The notes under the pieces are model-generated. The model did no database searches. It worked only from the letters and a program-made list of their open reading frames with translations, and was not told the origin of the DNA. This document shows, in pieces, positions 42,592-51,027 of a stretch of 64,000 nt of DNA (the first letter of the stretch is position 1; every line of letters starts with the position of its first letter). The position numbers and the translations under genes are program-made. The stretch is from positions 43,720-107,719 of the forward strand of contig JAHDQE010000018.1 of the NCBI GenBank assembly GCA_018433975.1. Direction: 5' to 3'. The DNA is from Ornatilinea sp. (GTDB lineage Bacteria; Chloroflexota; Anaerolineae; Anaerolineales; Anaerolineaceae).

Positions 42592-43317
42592 TTAAGCGTA
42601 CAGCGCTTCGTAATCCGGGTGCCCGTGCAGGGGAGCCAGGTCCGGGTCTTCCAGAGACCAGGCCCGCAGGTCCGGGTTGAGCCGCAGGGCCTTTGCCAGT
42701 GCCTCGATAGCCTTTTGGGGCCGGTCGACGGCGGCAAAGACGCACGCCAGGTTGTAGACCGCGCTGCCGGGGGCCTCGGTGCTGTTCTCGAAGCCGGTCG
42801 TGGCCGCGATGATCTGCTCCAGGATGCGGTTGGCAAGGTCCGCTTTGGAATGCTGGTGGGCATAGTCAACCAGGTGCGTCAGGGGGTGGGAGTAAACCTG
42901 TGACAGGATCACCGGATACAATGGGCGCCCCTTCCGCCACGCGTAGCGCTCCGGGGAGGTCAGGTCCTCCTCCGAGAACTGTCCCAGCAATCCCAGGAGG
43001 AGGTTCACCGCTTTTTCATCCTCCGCCAGTACCTCTTCCAGGGACATTTCCCGGTGCGCCGCATAGGTCCGGCGGTTGGCCGCTTCAAAATCTTCTTCCG
43101 CCGGAGGTGCTTCGCCCTTCAGGGCAGATTGCAGACTCCCGATCAGGTGCCGTTTCCATGCGGTGGTGTGCGCCAGAAGGTCTCTGGGAGACCAATCTTC
43201 GTAACTGCCTGCGGCGGTCCGTTCGGACGCGCTCAGTCCGGCAGCGAAAGCCGTTTCGGCTTCCAGCCCTTCCTGCAGCAGGGCCGTAAGCCTTGCTTTT
43301 ACCGGAGCGTTTTCCAT
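42592..43317 (-). CDS. DinB-like four-helix protein with C-terminal TPR-like tail
   Basis: A 241-aa protein. Residues about 1-165 fit the DinB/ClbS-DfsB-like metal-dependent four-helix bundle: YEDWSPRDLLAHTTAWKRHL and later SQVYSHPLTHLVDYAHQHSK carry His residues at the metal positions. Residues about 185-241 form a TPR-like helix pair (YNLACVFAAVDRPQKAIEAL, ALRLNPDLRAWSLEDPD), ending HPDYEALYA as many TPR proteins do. The combination of a DinB bundle with a TPR tail is uncommon. It may be a thiol- or electrophile-detoxifying transferase with a protein-docking tail, but this is inference. Confidence 0.78.
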   Translation of the reverse strand: MENAPVKARLTALLQEGLEAETAFAAGLSASERTAAGSYEDWSPRDLLAHTTAWKRHLIGSLQSALKGEAPPAEEDFEAANRRTYAAHREMSLEEVLAEDEKAVNLLLGLLGQFSEEDLTSPERYAWRKGRPLYPVILSQVYSHPLTHLVDYAHQHSKADLANRILEQIIAATTGFENSTEAPGSAVYNLACVFAAVDRPQKAIEALAKALRLNPDLRAWSLEDPDLAPLHGHPDYEALYA

Positions 43318-43438
43318 AATTTCAGCCTTTCTTGAAGAATGTTGAAGTCTTTATCATTAAAACAGATTTGGCAGCAGGGGCGCAGGCCCCCGGCGGCGTG
43401 TATAGGGTTTTTGTATCATAAATAATTCATTAAAACGC

Positions 43439-43468
43439 TTGACAGATGGAATGTTATCATGCTAGAAT
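43439..43468 (+). promoter_or_regulatory. Sigma-70 promoter of the cold-shock gene
   Basis: TTGACA (43439-43444) and TAGAAT (43463-43468) with 18-bp spacing. The predicted start near 43475 leaves a leader of about 97 nt, matching the long structured leaders typical of cspA-type genes. Confidence 0.78.
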
Positions 43469-43571
43469 GATACTTGCTTGCCGACAGAAGTTCTAGAAAA
43501 AAAAGACCCTCTTTTGATTTGGAACCCATGAATAGAACAAGCATCAATTATTATGAAAGGAGTTTCAAATC

Positions 43572-43781
43572 ATGTCTAAAGAACAAGGTACAGTAAAGTG
43601 GTTCAACGGCACCAAAGGTTTCGGCTTCATCGAGCGCGAATCCGGCGATGACGTGTTCGTTCATTTCAGCGCCATTGTTGGTGATGGTTATCGCAATCTT
43701 GAAGAAGGCCAGCGCGTTGAGTTCACCGTGACCCAGGGTCAAAAAGGACCCCAGGCTCAGGACGTTACCGTAATCGGCTAA
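43572..43781 (+). CDS. Cold-shock domain protein (CspA family)
   Basis: A 69-aa single cold-shock domain that binds single-stranded RNA/DNA. RNP1 is KGFGFIER (about 15-22) and RNP2 is DVFVHFSAI (about 27-35). The start GTVKWFN is canonical. AAAGGAG precedes ATG 43572. It is monocistronic, with its own promoter and a strong terminator, so it is likely a highly expressed RNA chaperone. The gene starts with MSKEQ, a slightly longer N terminus than E. coli CspA homologues of 70 aa but within family range. Confidence 0.95.
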   Translation: MSKEQGTVKWFNGTKGFGFIERESGDDVFVHFSAIVGDGYRNLEEGQRVEFTVTQGQKGPQAQDVTVIG

Positions 43782-43804
43782 TTTCTGAACAATGCAGAAT
43801 TAAG

Positions 43805-43826
43805 CAGGACAGCTTACGCTGTCCTG
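43805..43826 (+). terminator. Rho-independent terminator of csp
   Basis: CAGGACAGC (43805-43813) pairs with GCTGTCCTG (43818-43826) around TTAC, followed by TTTTTGTTT. It begins 23 nt past the stop. Confidence 0.92.
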
Positions 43827-44182
43827 TTTTTGTTTAAAGATTTCCGCATCAGCGCAGAGTGTAGGTCGGATAAAACACTCCGGCTGTGCGGTCGCATCCG
43901 CCGTCCCGGATCCCATCGGCCCGGTTTTTCGTTGCAATAACTTCCCAAAATTGGGTATTTAATGCAATAAACTCCCGTTTCAATATGAAACAAAAGTTCT
44001 ATTTATCTTGAAATCTCTCTGCAAAGGTGCTATGCTTAATTTGTGTTAAAGCGTATTCCCCCATTCCACCGGGGTGTTTGTCCGGAAAAGCTTGAAGCCC
44101 GCCTCCTCCGGCGCGGGCTTCATCCATTTAAAAAGGAATTGTTTCGAATTGTTTCAAAAAAACCATTCAATTCGGTGGGCGT
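43827..44182. other. Intergenic region between csp and the M28 gene
   Basis: No gene recognised. Contains the M28 terminator (44092-44121) and a tandem pair of GAATTGTTTC at 44135-44154. The rest shows no clear structure. Confidence 0.5.
44092..44121 (-). terminator. Terminator-like hairpin after the M28 peptidase gene
   Basis: TGAAGCCCGC (44092-44101) pairs perfectly with 44112-44121 around a 10-nt loop, 61 nt past the M28 stop on the minus strand; the tail is AAGCTTTTCC. Confidence 0.6.
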
Positions 44183-46453
44183 TTATCGTCCGGCGGCGTA
44201 GTGCGCCAGGTTCTCCCACAGCGTGGTGTTGTGCTGGCTGCCCCTGGTGTTCAGCAGGGCCGAGTCCGCCAGGATGACCACCTCGCCTGCCCCGGCCGGT
44301 ACCAGCCCGATCACCGGGTCGCCGCTGCTTGTCGCGGCCAGCACCTCGCCTTCCGTCATCCGGAACGGGATTCCGTTCTCCGGCGAGAGGTCCAGCGAAA
44401 ACAAACCCGCCATCAGGGGATGCTCCGGAAGCGTTTCGGCGGAGGATTGGCGCACCGCGCCCTCCATAAAGCTCACCCCGAAGCGTTCCGCGAGGGCGTT
44501 CATATCCAGAGCGTCCTCGTTGGGCTCGATCGTGCTCAGGCTGTACTTCATGCGGTGCCCGGTGTTGGCGATCACCAGCAGCCCGCCGGAACGGGTGTAA
44601 TCCTCCAGCGCGTCCACTTCCTCCGTACTCCAGCCGGTATCGTATGAATCGATGCCGGTAGCTTCGGTGGGGTAGTCGAACACCGGCAGCACGATCACCA
44701 GATCCGTGTCTTCCAGATCGGCAGCCGTCACTGGCTGGTCGTAAGGCAGCAGGTCCACGTCGTAACCGTTCACCGCCAGGGCCATGCCCAGCTCGGTCAG
44801 GTTGGAGGGGGTCAGGTGCGGCGATTCGGTGTGCGAGGCCACCACGAGCGCGCGCCGTGCGGGCGGCTCCGGGAATCGCAGGTCAAGCCCGGCTTCCGGC
44901 GGTTCCACCACCGCCGTCAGGGCGATCTCGGTCATCTCCCGGAAGACCAGCCTCATCCAGCTGGCCAGCTCAATGGTGTCATAAGGGTTATGGATTTGCC
45001 CGCCGGGCCACACCCCGCCGACTTTATCCATTTCCACCGGGTTCATATAGATCAGGTCGGCATTGGGCACATCATACCCCCCGAAGGAGTTATTGTCGGA
45101 ATAGGTGGCGTACTCGTTCAGCGTTACCACGTCCAGATTGTGCCCGGCCGCTGCGTCCGCCAGATAGCGGGGCCAGGGCATATCGTCTGCTCCGAACCGC
45201 CCGTAGGACCAGGTCACCAGATAATGTTCGGCCAGGATCCCGTCCAGCGGACGGGTCAGGTCGTCGATCTGCAGCGCGGCGGTTGTGCGGTCCAGCAGTT
45301 CCTGGTGGGTATTTGCAAAGTGCTGCGAGCCGTACAGGCCGAGTTCCTCACTGCCGAACCAGGCCAGATACAGGTCGGTTGGGGGCTGGAGCCGGGCTTC
45401 ATTCAGGACGCGGGCGATCTCCAGCAGGATGGCCGACCCGCTGCCGTCGTCCATTGCGCCGGGCGAATTGGGGCTGTCGATGTGGGCGCTTATGATCATG
45501 GCGCGCGTGCTATCCTCTCCGGGGATATGGGCAATCAGGTTGCCCGAACTGCCGGGCGAGAACAGGTCCGCGTCCCAGGTCAGGCGGGCGTTCTCGATCC
45601 TTTCCAGGTCTTCCCAGTCCCAGATGCCGGCCGTGCTCAGGTCTTCCAGCCGGGTGTACAGCACCGGCGGGTTGGCGGCTGCCTCTACCCAGGTGAAGGC
45701 GCTCCCGTCTCCGATAAACGAGCCGTGGCTGTCACCGATCTGGCTGCTGTATTCCGTCACCATCACGATCCCGGCCGGGTTTTTGGCGGCCAGTTCCCAG
45801 GCAATCCCTACCGCGTCATTGATGCCGAACAGGGCCCGGTCAATGAGGGTGTAGTCCAGAAAGACGATCCGGTCGTTCACGTCCGCCGGGGTCAAGTTCC
45901 GGATCTCTTCCTCGCTGCGCACCAGGAGCACCGCGCCCTGCACAACCACCGGATCGGGTTCGTTGTCGTTAAAAACGCCATCCGAGTCGAAGCGAATTGC
46001 CAGATCGGTGTCATCGCGTTCGCCGCGCAATCCATCCGCGGGGACTTCCACTTCCCTGCCGTCCACGGTCAGCTCCAGGCGGGTTTCCCGCAGCTCTGTG
46101 CTCATGAAGACATTGAATTCCTGCCGTTCCAGTTCCAGCCCCAATTCCTGCAGGAAGGTATAGCCGCCGAGTGTTTCTGCGGCATAGTCCAGGGCTTCGG
46201 CCTCCCCGCTGCTGGCGGAGTTGCGCCACCCGGAATACGGCTGGATGGCGGTCAGGTCGGTGACAAACCCCAGCAGGCTGTCCAGCGAAATCAGGTCCAG
46301 CGGCGAGTTGGGAGCATCCGGCACGCTGGTGCGTGCCGGTGGGGGGGTGCCGGTGGGGCTCGTTGTGGGGGCTGTATCCGCTCGGGGCATTGTGGAGCAG
46401 CCCACCACGAATATCAGAATGAATGTCAGGGAGTTTTTTAGGAGATTTTTCAT
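44183..46453 (-). CDS. M28-family metallopeptidase lipoprotein with C-terminal GATase-like domain
   Basis: A 756-aa exported lipoprotein: hydrophobic signal then lipobox VVGCST (Cys19), followed by a Pro/Thr linker. A PA-type insert (about 150-270) precedes the M28 zinc peptidase domain. Ligands visible are His-Asp in SAHIDSPNSPGAMDDGSGS (the second Asp in MDDGSG) and Glu-Glu in WFGSEELGLYGSQ. Later ones are the Asp region in YATYSDNNSFGGYDVPNAD and His in IHNPYDTIE. The C-terminal 230 residues (ARRALVVASHTESPHLTP..., LVIANTGHRMKYSLS) form an alpha/beta domain resembling class I glutamine-amidotransferase-like/DUF4350 folds without an obvious catalytic Cys. Likely an aminopeptidase at the outer face of the membrane. 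Confidence 0.85.
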   Translation of the reverse strand: MKNLLKNSLTFILIFVVGCSTMPRADTAPTTSPTGTPPPARTSVPDAPNSPLDLISLDSLLGFVTDLTAIQPYSGWRNSASSGEAEALDYAAETLGGYTFLQELGLELERQEFNVFMSTELRETRLELTVDGREVEVPADGLRGERDDTDLAIRFDSDGVFNDNEPDPVVVQGAVLLVRSEEEIRNLTPADVNDRIVFLDYTLIDRALFGINDAVGIAWELAAKNPAGIVMVTEYSSQIGDSHGSFIGDGSAFTWVEAAANPPVLYTRLEDLSTAGIWDWEDLERIENARLTWDADLFSPGSSGNLIAHIPGEDSTRAMIISAHIDSPNSPGAMDDGSGSAILLEIARVLNEARLQPPTDLYLAWFGSEELGLYGSQHFANTHQELLDRTTAALQIDDLTRPLDGILAEHYLVTWSYGRFGADDMPWPRYLADAAAGHNLDVVTLNEYATYSDNNSFGGYDVPNADLIYMNPVEMDKVGGVWPGGQIHNPYDTIELASWMRLVFREMTEIALTAVVEPPEAGLDLRFPEPPARRALVVASHTESPHLTPSNLTELGMALAVNGYDVDLLPYDQPVTAADLEDTDLVIVLPVFDYPTEATGIDSYDTGWSTEEVDALEDYTRSGGLLVIANTGHRMKYSLSTIEPNEDALDMNALAERFGVSFMEGAVRQSSAETLPEHPLMAGLFSLDLSPENGIPFRMTEGEVLAATSSGDPVIGLVPAGAGEVVILADSALLNTRGSQHNTTLWENLAHYAAGR

Positions 46454-46621
46454 GGCATATTTCCTTCCACAGTCGTGCTCTTGTGACGATCCGGATGAAA
46501 TGAAGAGGTTGCTTCTATGGTTAATCCTACCTGAAAGTGGGATTAAAACCAAATCCCGGAGGGAATATTCAATGAAGAACAGAAAAGAGGATGGAAGGAA
46601 AGGCCCCGCTGCGTTGGGGGA

Positions 46622-48328
46622 TTATTGGGGATTATCGTAAATGATCAGCTGGTTTCGTCCGGCTCCCTTGGCCTGGTACAGGGCCGTGTCGGCAGCCCGG
46701 ATGAGGTCCGGACCGGATTCGCCGTGCTCCGGGAAGCAGGCCACACCGATGGACACCGAAATCCGGCTGGCTGTCTGCCCCCGGTTTGAAATGGTGATCC
46801 GGGTGATCCCTTCGCGGATTTCATTGGCTCGTTCCAGCACGGATTCCAATGGGGTTTCCGGCAGAATCAGCAGGAATTCTTCACCGCCGTACCGGCAGAT
46901 GATATCCTCGCTGCGTACATTCTTCAGCAGGAATGCGCCTACTTCCCGCAGGACGGCATCGCCGGTTTCATGGCCATAGGTATCATTGAAGGTTTTGAAG
47001 TAGTCGATGTCCATCATCATCACGCTCAAAGGCAGGTTTTTTCGTTTGGTGCGGCGCAGTTCACGTGCAAGCGATTCGGCCATATAGCGCCGGTTATAAA
47101 GGCCGGTCAGCGGGTCGTGAATGGCCTGCTGTTGGAGGGTGAGCTGCATGTTGAGGTTGGAGAGGGACAGCGCAATCTGGTCCCCAACCGAGACGGCGAG
47201 CTGTTTCTTGGCTTCCAGGATGGTGGATGAATGCAGGCTTGAATGCTCCGAATTTCCTTCCGGCGTTTGGAGGTGGAGGATGCCCAATATGGCGCCCTGC
47301 GCAGTGAGGGGAATGCACAGGGTGCAGCATGGAAGCGGCTTCTGCACGTGCGGGCAGGGCAGCCCGATCTGGTTATCTTCCATGATATAGACCTGTCCGC
47401 GCCGCAGCCCCCAGCAGTTGTGCGTGGTAAAACGTTCCTCGGACCGGAGTGGCTCTCCCCATGTGGCGGCCGCCTCCAGCAGGTTCAGGTCGTTCCGGCA
47501 GATATACAGGGCGCCGCAGTCCTGTGGAAAGAGCTTTTGCAGGACCTGCCCGATTAGCTGGTAGGCTTCCTGAGTGCTGATGCTGGCCTGCAGCAGGGTC
47601 CGCATTTCATTGATCAGGGCCAGCTCTCGGGTGCGTTCTTCCACCCGAAGTTCAAGAGTCTGGTTAATTTCGGCCAGTTCATGGGCCTGTGCTTCTATAT
47701 CCTGTTGGGCGGATTGCAATTTCAGGTTTAATTCTTTCTGAAGCTGCTCGTTCTGCCGGGTGTGTTCCAATGTCTGTTTCAGTTCGTGGGTGAATAGATA
47801 TTGGATCAGCATCATGAAAATTTCCACGCCGATCAGTCCGGCCGCAAAACTGAAGGGGTTGTTATGGATGGAGTGCAGTTCAGCCCATCCGAATTGTTCA
47901 GCTGCCACCAGGCTGATGATGGCAAGGATGGACAGGAGAGAGAAAATCCAACCGCCCCGAATTCCCAGCAGCAGGCTTGCGATCAGGGGTACGGCGATGA
48001 AGCTCCCCGCACTGGGTCCCGAGACACCGCCGAAGAACAGGGAAATCGTGATTATCATTGCCAGCAGTGTCAGCGCAAAAAGATAGCTGGCTTGCCGGAT
48101 ATACCCCCTGTGCATGATCCATATGGATACGCCACAGATCAGGATCAGGCTTATATAAGTGAGGTTTTCAGCCTCCGGCGTTTCATTCAGCAGGGATGTG
48201 ACGATAACCCCGATGAGGTTTCCAACTATTATGCCCCATGCCAGAATGTTAAGAACTCTTGCCATGCGGGTTTTGTCCTCCTCGTTGAAAAGGGGAGGTT
48301 TAAAAATTTTGCGGATCCACTGAGACAT
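46622..48328 (-). CDS. Membrane diguanylate cyclase (6-TM, GAF, GGDEF)
   Basis: A 568-aa protein making cyclic di-GMP. Six hydrophobic helices fill about residues 20-180, then a coiled coil (about 180-240), a GAF domain (about 245-390; CGALYICRNDLNLLEAAATW) and the GGDEF domain. The active-site loop is RYGGEEFLLILPE, with MMDIDYFKTFNDTYGH upstream as the Mg/GTP site, so it should be active. ATG 48328 starts MSQWIRKIF; a TTG five codons upstream is an alternative, and neither has a strong ribosome site. The gene is divergent from the M20 peptidase gene. Confidence 0.9.
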   Translation of the reverse strand: MSQWIRKIFKPPLFNEEDKTRMARVLNILAWGIIVGNLIGVIVTSLLNETPEAENLTYISLILICGVSIWIMHRGYIRQASYLFALTLLAMIITISLFFGGVSGPSAGSFIAVPLIASLLLGIRGGWIFSLLSILAIISLVAAEQFGWAELHSIHNNPFSFAAGLIGVEIFMMLIQYLFTHELKQTLEHTRQNEQLQKELNLKLQSAQQDIEAQAHELAEINQTLELRVEERTRELALINEMRTLLQASISTQEAYQLIGQVLQKLFPQDCGALYICRNDLNLLEAAATWGEPLRSEERFTTHNCWGLRRGQVYIMEDNQIGLPCPHVQKPLPCCTLCIPLTAQGAILGILHLQTPEGNSEHSSLHSSTILEAKKQLAVSVGDQIALSLSNLNMQLTLQQQAIHDPLTGLYNRRYMAESLARELRRTKRKNLPLSVMMMDIDYFKTFNDTYGHETGDAVLREVGAFLLKNVRSEDIICRYGGEEFLLILPETPLESVLERANEIREGITRITISNRGQTASRISVSIGVACFPEHGESGPDLIRAADTALYQAKGAGRNQLIIYDNPQ

Positions 48329-48539
48329 TTCTTGTTTTGCCAATGTTCGAACAGGTGCATTTTGCCTGGTATAAAGTTGACTTCGAAGTCTATTTTACTT
48401 GAAAAAATGACGGACTTACTTCATAGTTTTGAAAGCCGGGTTAAACCACGGTGAGAAAATCCTTCCGGCCGGCAGGAACCTCAAAATTTTGCTCCGGGAG
48501 TAGAATTAAAAAGAAGGTCTTCACATGGAGGGAAAAAAG

Positions 48540-49718
48540 ATGTCCATACAGCATGTTGAAAATGAAGTGGTTGCTTTTTTACAAAAGCTGGTGCAGACTC
48601 CCAGCCTGTCCGGGGATCTGTCAGGGATAGCGGATATCGTGGAATTTAAAATGAAGGAGCTGGATTTTGATGAGGTCTGGCGTGATGAAGTGGGGAATGT
48701 GATTGCCCGCAAACGGGGAAGTGCTCCCGGTGCAAACCTGTTGTTTGACGCCCACATGGACGTGGTCCAGACCGGCAATCTGTCCCGCTGGCATCATCCT
48801 CCCTTCGGTGGTGAGTTGGACCGGGGCCGGGTGTGGGGGCGCGGTGCGACAGACACTAAAGCCAGCCTGGCCGGGATGGTGGTGGGGCTGGGGCGCATGC
48901 CGCGCGAATCCTTCTGCGGGACGGTCTGTGTAACCGGGAGCCTGGAAGAGGAAGTCATTGAGGGCGCGGCCCTGGCCGCGGTACTTGATGCGGTTCAGCC
49001 GGATGGGGTCATTGTCGGGGAGCCTACCGACTGCCGCCTGGCAATCGGCCACAAAGGACGCTGCCGCATGGTCTTTACTTTTGAGGGGCGTTCGGCGCAT
49101 ACTTCCTCACCGCAAGCCGGGGAGAATGCCATCCGCAAAATGACAGCAGCAGCCCGCCGCATTGAAGCCATTCCGCTGCTGTCCGATTCCCTGCTGGGGT
49201 CCAATGTCATGGAACCGATCATTGTCACCTCCAGTCCCAACCCCAATGCTTCCACCGTTCCCGATCACTGCCGGTTGATCTATGACCGGCGGCTGGTACG
49301 CGGCGAAACGCCGGAATCGGTGCTGGCAGCTCACCGTGCGGCTCTGTCGGACCTGTCCGGCTGGTCGGTGGCGTATGAGCATCTGGAAATTGAAAGCTAT
49401 ACCGGCTGGGCTTACCGCGCGCCGGACTTCCACGCCGCCTGGGCGGTTGATCCGGATTCGGAGTGGGTGCGCAGGGCGCAGGCCGGGCTGGAACAGGCCG
49501 GTTTGCCGCCCGTGGTTTACACCGCGCCATACTGTACCAATGCCGCAGTCAGTGCCGGCGAACGCGGCATCCCCAGCGTCGTTTTTGGCCCTTCTTCAAT
49601 TGCGCTGGCACACATCGCCGATGAGTATATTGAGGTCGAGGAACTGCGGCGCGGCATGCACGGCTTTGTGGGTCTGGCCCAATCCCTGAGCCGCTTCAAG
49701 GGCAGCCAGCCGGTCTGA
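48540..49718 (+). CDS. M20-family metallopeptidase (YgeY/ArgE/DapE-like)
   Basis: A 392-aa dinuclear zinc amidohydrolase. The first metal His is in FDAHMDVV, bridging Asp in GRGATDTK, catalytic Glu-Glu in GSLEEEV, and a further Glu in VGEPTD. The dimerisation domain follows (GRSAHTSSPQAGENAI), with a last His in IALAHIADEYIEVEELRRG. The overall pattern resembles YgeY and ArgE-type deacylases. GGAGGG at 48527-48532 supports ATG 48540; ATG 48525 is also in frame with its own AAGAAGG. It probably removes an acyl or carbamoyl-type group from an amino acid. Confidence 0.88.
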   Translation: MSIQHVENEVVAFLQKLVQTPSLSGDLSGIADIVEFKMKELDFDEVWRDEVGNVIARKRGSAPGANLLFDAHMDVVQTGNLSRWHHPPFGGELDRGRVWGRGATDTKASLAGMVVGLGRMPRESFCGTVCVTGSLEEEVIEGAALAAVLDAVQPDGVIVGEPTDCRLAIGHKGRCRMVFTFEGRSAHTSSPQAGENAIRKMTAAARRIEAIPLLSDSLLGSNVMEPIIVTSSPNPNASTVPDHCRLIYDRRLVRGETPESVLAAHRAALSDLSGWSVAYEHLEIESYTGWAYRAPDFHAAWAVDPDSEWVRRAQAGLEQAGLPPVVYTAPYCTNAAVSAGERGIPSVVFGPSSIALAHIADEYIEVEELRRGMHGFVGLAQSLSRFKGSQPV

Positions 49719-50047
49719 CCTTTGCGGCAAGGCAGCGTTGTGATTCTGTAAAAGCACGGTCGGCAGGGGGGCCGTTCTGAGGCTGGTAAAGCTGAAAAAG
49801 CTTTTTCCATTCCCCCTGCTTCTTCACGGATAGAATTTCTTCGCAATATCCTTGAAGCGTGGATAACCTGTGATAAAATCTTTTGCATTCCGCTCTTTTT
49901 AGTCCGGAATGCGCGCGATGATCCGTTTTAAAGTACAGGCTTTCCGTCTGCCCGCATCATTCGCGCGGTTTTCTTCAAACTTTAATACCCAAAATTGCTT
50001 ACATCGTAAAATTGTTGGACCTGTGAGAAAGGTTTGCGAAAGATCGG
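49719..50047. other. 329-bp gap with inverted repeat and promoter
   Basis: No gene. Contains the promoter candidate at 49852-49879 and a long-loop inverted repeat GCGCGCGATGAT (49911-49922) with ATCATTCGCGCG (49956-49967), one mismatch, followed by GTTTTCTTC. The repeat could fold into a regulatory hairpin in the leader of the transglutaminase-MFS transcript or terminate the M20 transcript. Confidence 0.45.
49852..49879 (+). promoter_or_regulatory. Promoter candidate for the transglutaminase-MFS operon
   Basis: TTGAAG (49852-49857) and TAAAAT (49874-49879) with 16-bp spacing. It lies about 165 nt upstream of the gene at 50048, with the inverted repeat at 49911-49967 in the leader. Confidence 0.5.
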
Positions 50048-51001
50048 ATGACACTTACTGAAGCTAAGCGCGAGGAAGCTCGCGGGCGTGCCATTTACCG
50101 CAGCCTGGTGTGGAAAGGGGTGGTTTCCATTGGCGAGTTGTTGGTTACCAGCGGCAGGGAGGTCATGCGCCTGCGGCTGCCCAAAACCAGTGAGGGGCGA
50201 TACGTCCGTCCGGAGCGGCGCTACGAACTGCCGGACTACCGGCCGGGAATGCGGTACAGCCACAGCAGCGAGCGCTATTTGCGTCCCACGCGCTACTGCA
50301 ACTGCCGGGCGCCGGAGGTGGTCGCCCTGGCCAATGAACTGGGGGCTTTCCGGAAACCGGACCTGGAATTTGCCGAAGCGGCTTTTGCATTTGCAAAAGA
50401 GATGACCACACTTGAGATCCGACCGCTGCTCCCCGTTGAAGAGACCCTGCGGTTGGGGACCGGGACCTGTTTTGAACTGATCACGGTCTTCATTGCTTTG
50501 TGCCGCGCCGCCGGGATCCGGGCGCGGTATAAGATTTTTTCCACCAATATGATCCAGAGCTGGCGCGAGGCCACCATTGACGCCGACCCGCTGTTGAAAA
50601 AATGGTACGACTCGCTGGATAACTTCCTGTTTGAAGGGGAGGGCGAAGCTTATATTGACGGCCGTTGGGTGGTGGCGCATGTCGGCCCGACCGCCGAACG
50701 GCAGGCCGCTGCCGGCATCCCTATCACGCGTTTTGGAGAGGATTCGCTGGGGGTCTGGTTTACGGCGAAACCGGGTACGATCATGCACCTTGAAGCGATC
50801 CCTGCCAGTTTGGGGCTGGGGTCGCGGCTGCTGCACCGCATCTCACCGGCCTCCATGGAGCGCGTAAATATCAGTGTTCTGCAGCAAATCGCGCGCGGCA
50901 GAAAAGTGTTGGAGGAAGCGGGCGGCCTTGAGGCGTATGATCGCGAGGCCAGGGGGGAGGCTTTTCATCGGACTTCTGCGAAAGCGTTATCGGTTGATTA
51001 A
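50048..51001 (+). CDS. Transglutaminase-like protein with altered His/Asp positions
   Basis: A 317-aa cytosolic protein. The core GTGTCFELITVFIALCRAAG (about 137-156) matches the transglutaminase-like Cys motif (Cys141), with IRARYK following as in family members. The usual His-x-W-x-E segment is replaced by FEGEGEAYIDGRWVVAHVGP: strand order and the GRW are kept, but the catalytic His position is Glu/Gly and the Asp position is Ala-His. A second unusual feature is the YCNCRAPEVV motif at 83-92. The Cys may still act, or the fold may be binding-only. It lies 26 nt upstream of an MFS gene in the same transcript. Confidence 0.7.
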   Translation: MTLTEAKREEARGRAIYRSLVWKGVVSIGELLVTSGREVMRLRLPKTSEGRYVRPERRYELPDYRPGMRYSHSSERYLRPTRYCNCRAPEVVALANELGAFRKPDLEFAEAAFAFAKEMTTLEIRPLLPVEETLRLGTGTCFELITVFIALCRAAGIRARYKIFSTNMIQSWREATIDADPLLKKWYDSLDNFLFEGEGEAYIDGRWVVAHVGPTAERQAAAGIPITRFGEDSLGVWFTAKPGTIMHLEAIPASLGLGSRLLHRISPASMERVNISVLQQIARGRKVLEEAGGLEAYDREARGEAFHRTSAKALSVD

Positions 51002-51027
51002 TCCTTTAAGGATCAGGAGATTAAGCC

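Noticed and set aside
44135..44154. Tandem GAATTGTTTC repeat
   Set aside because: Two copies only, in AT-rich intergenic DNA; compatible with chance or slippage.
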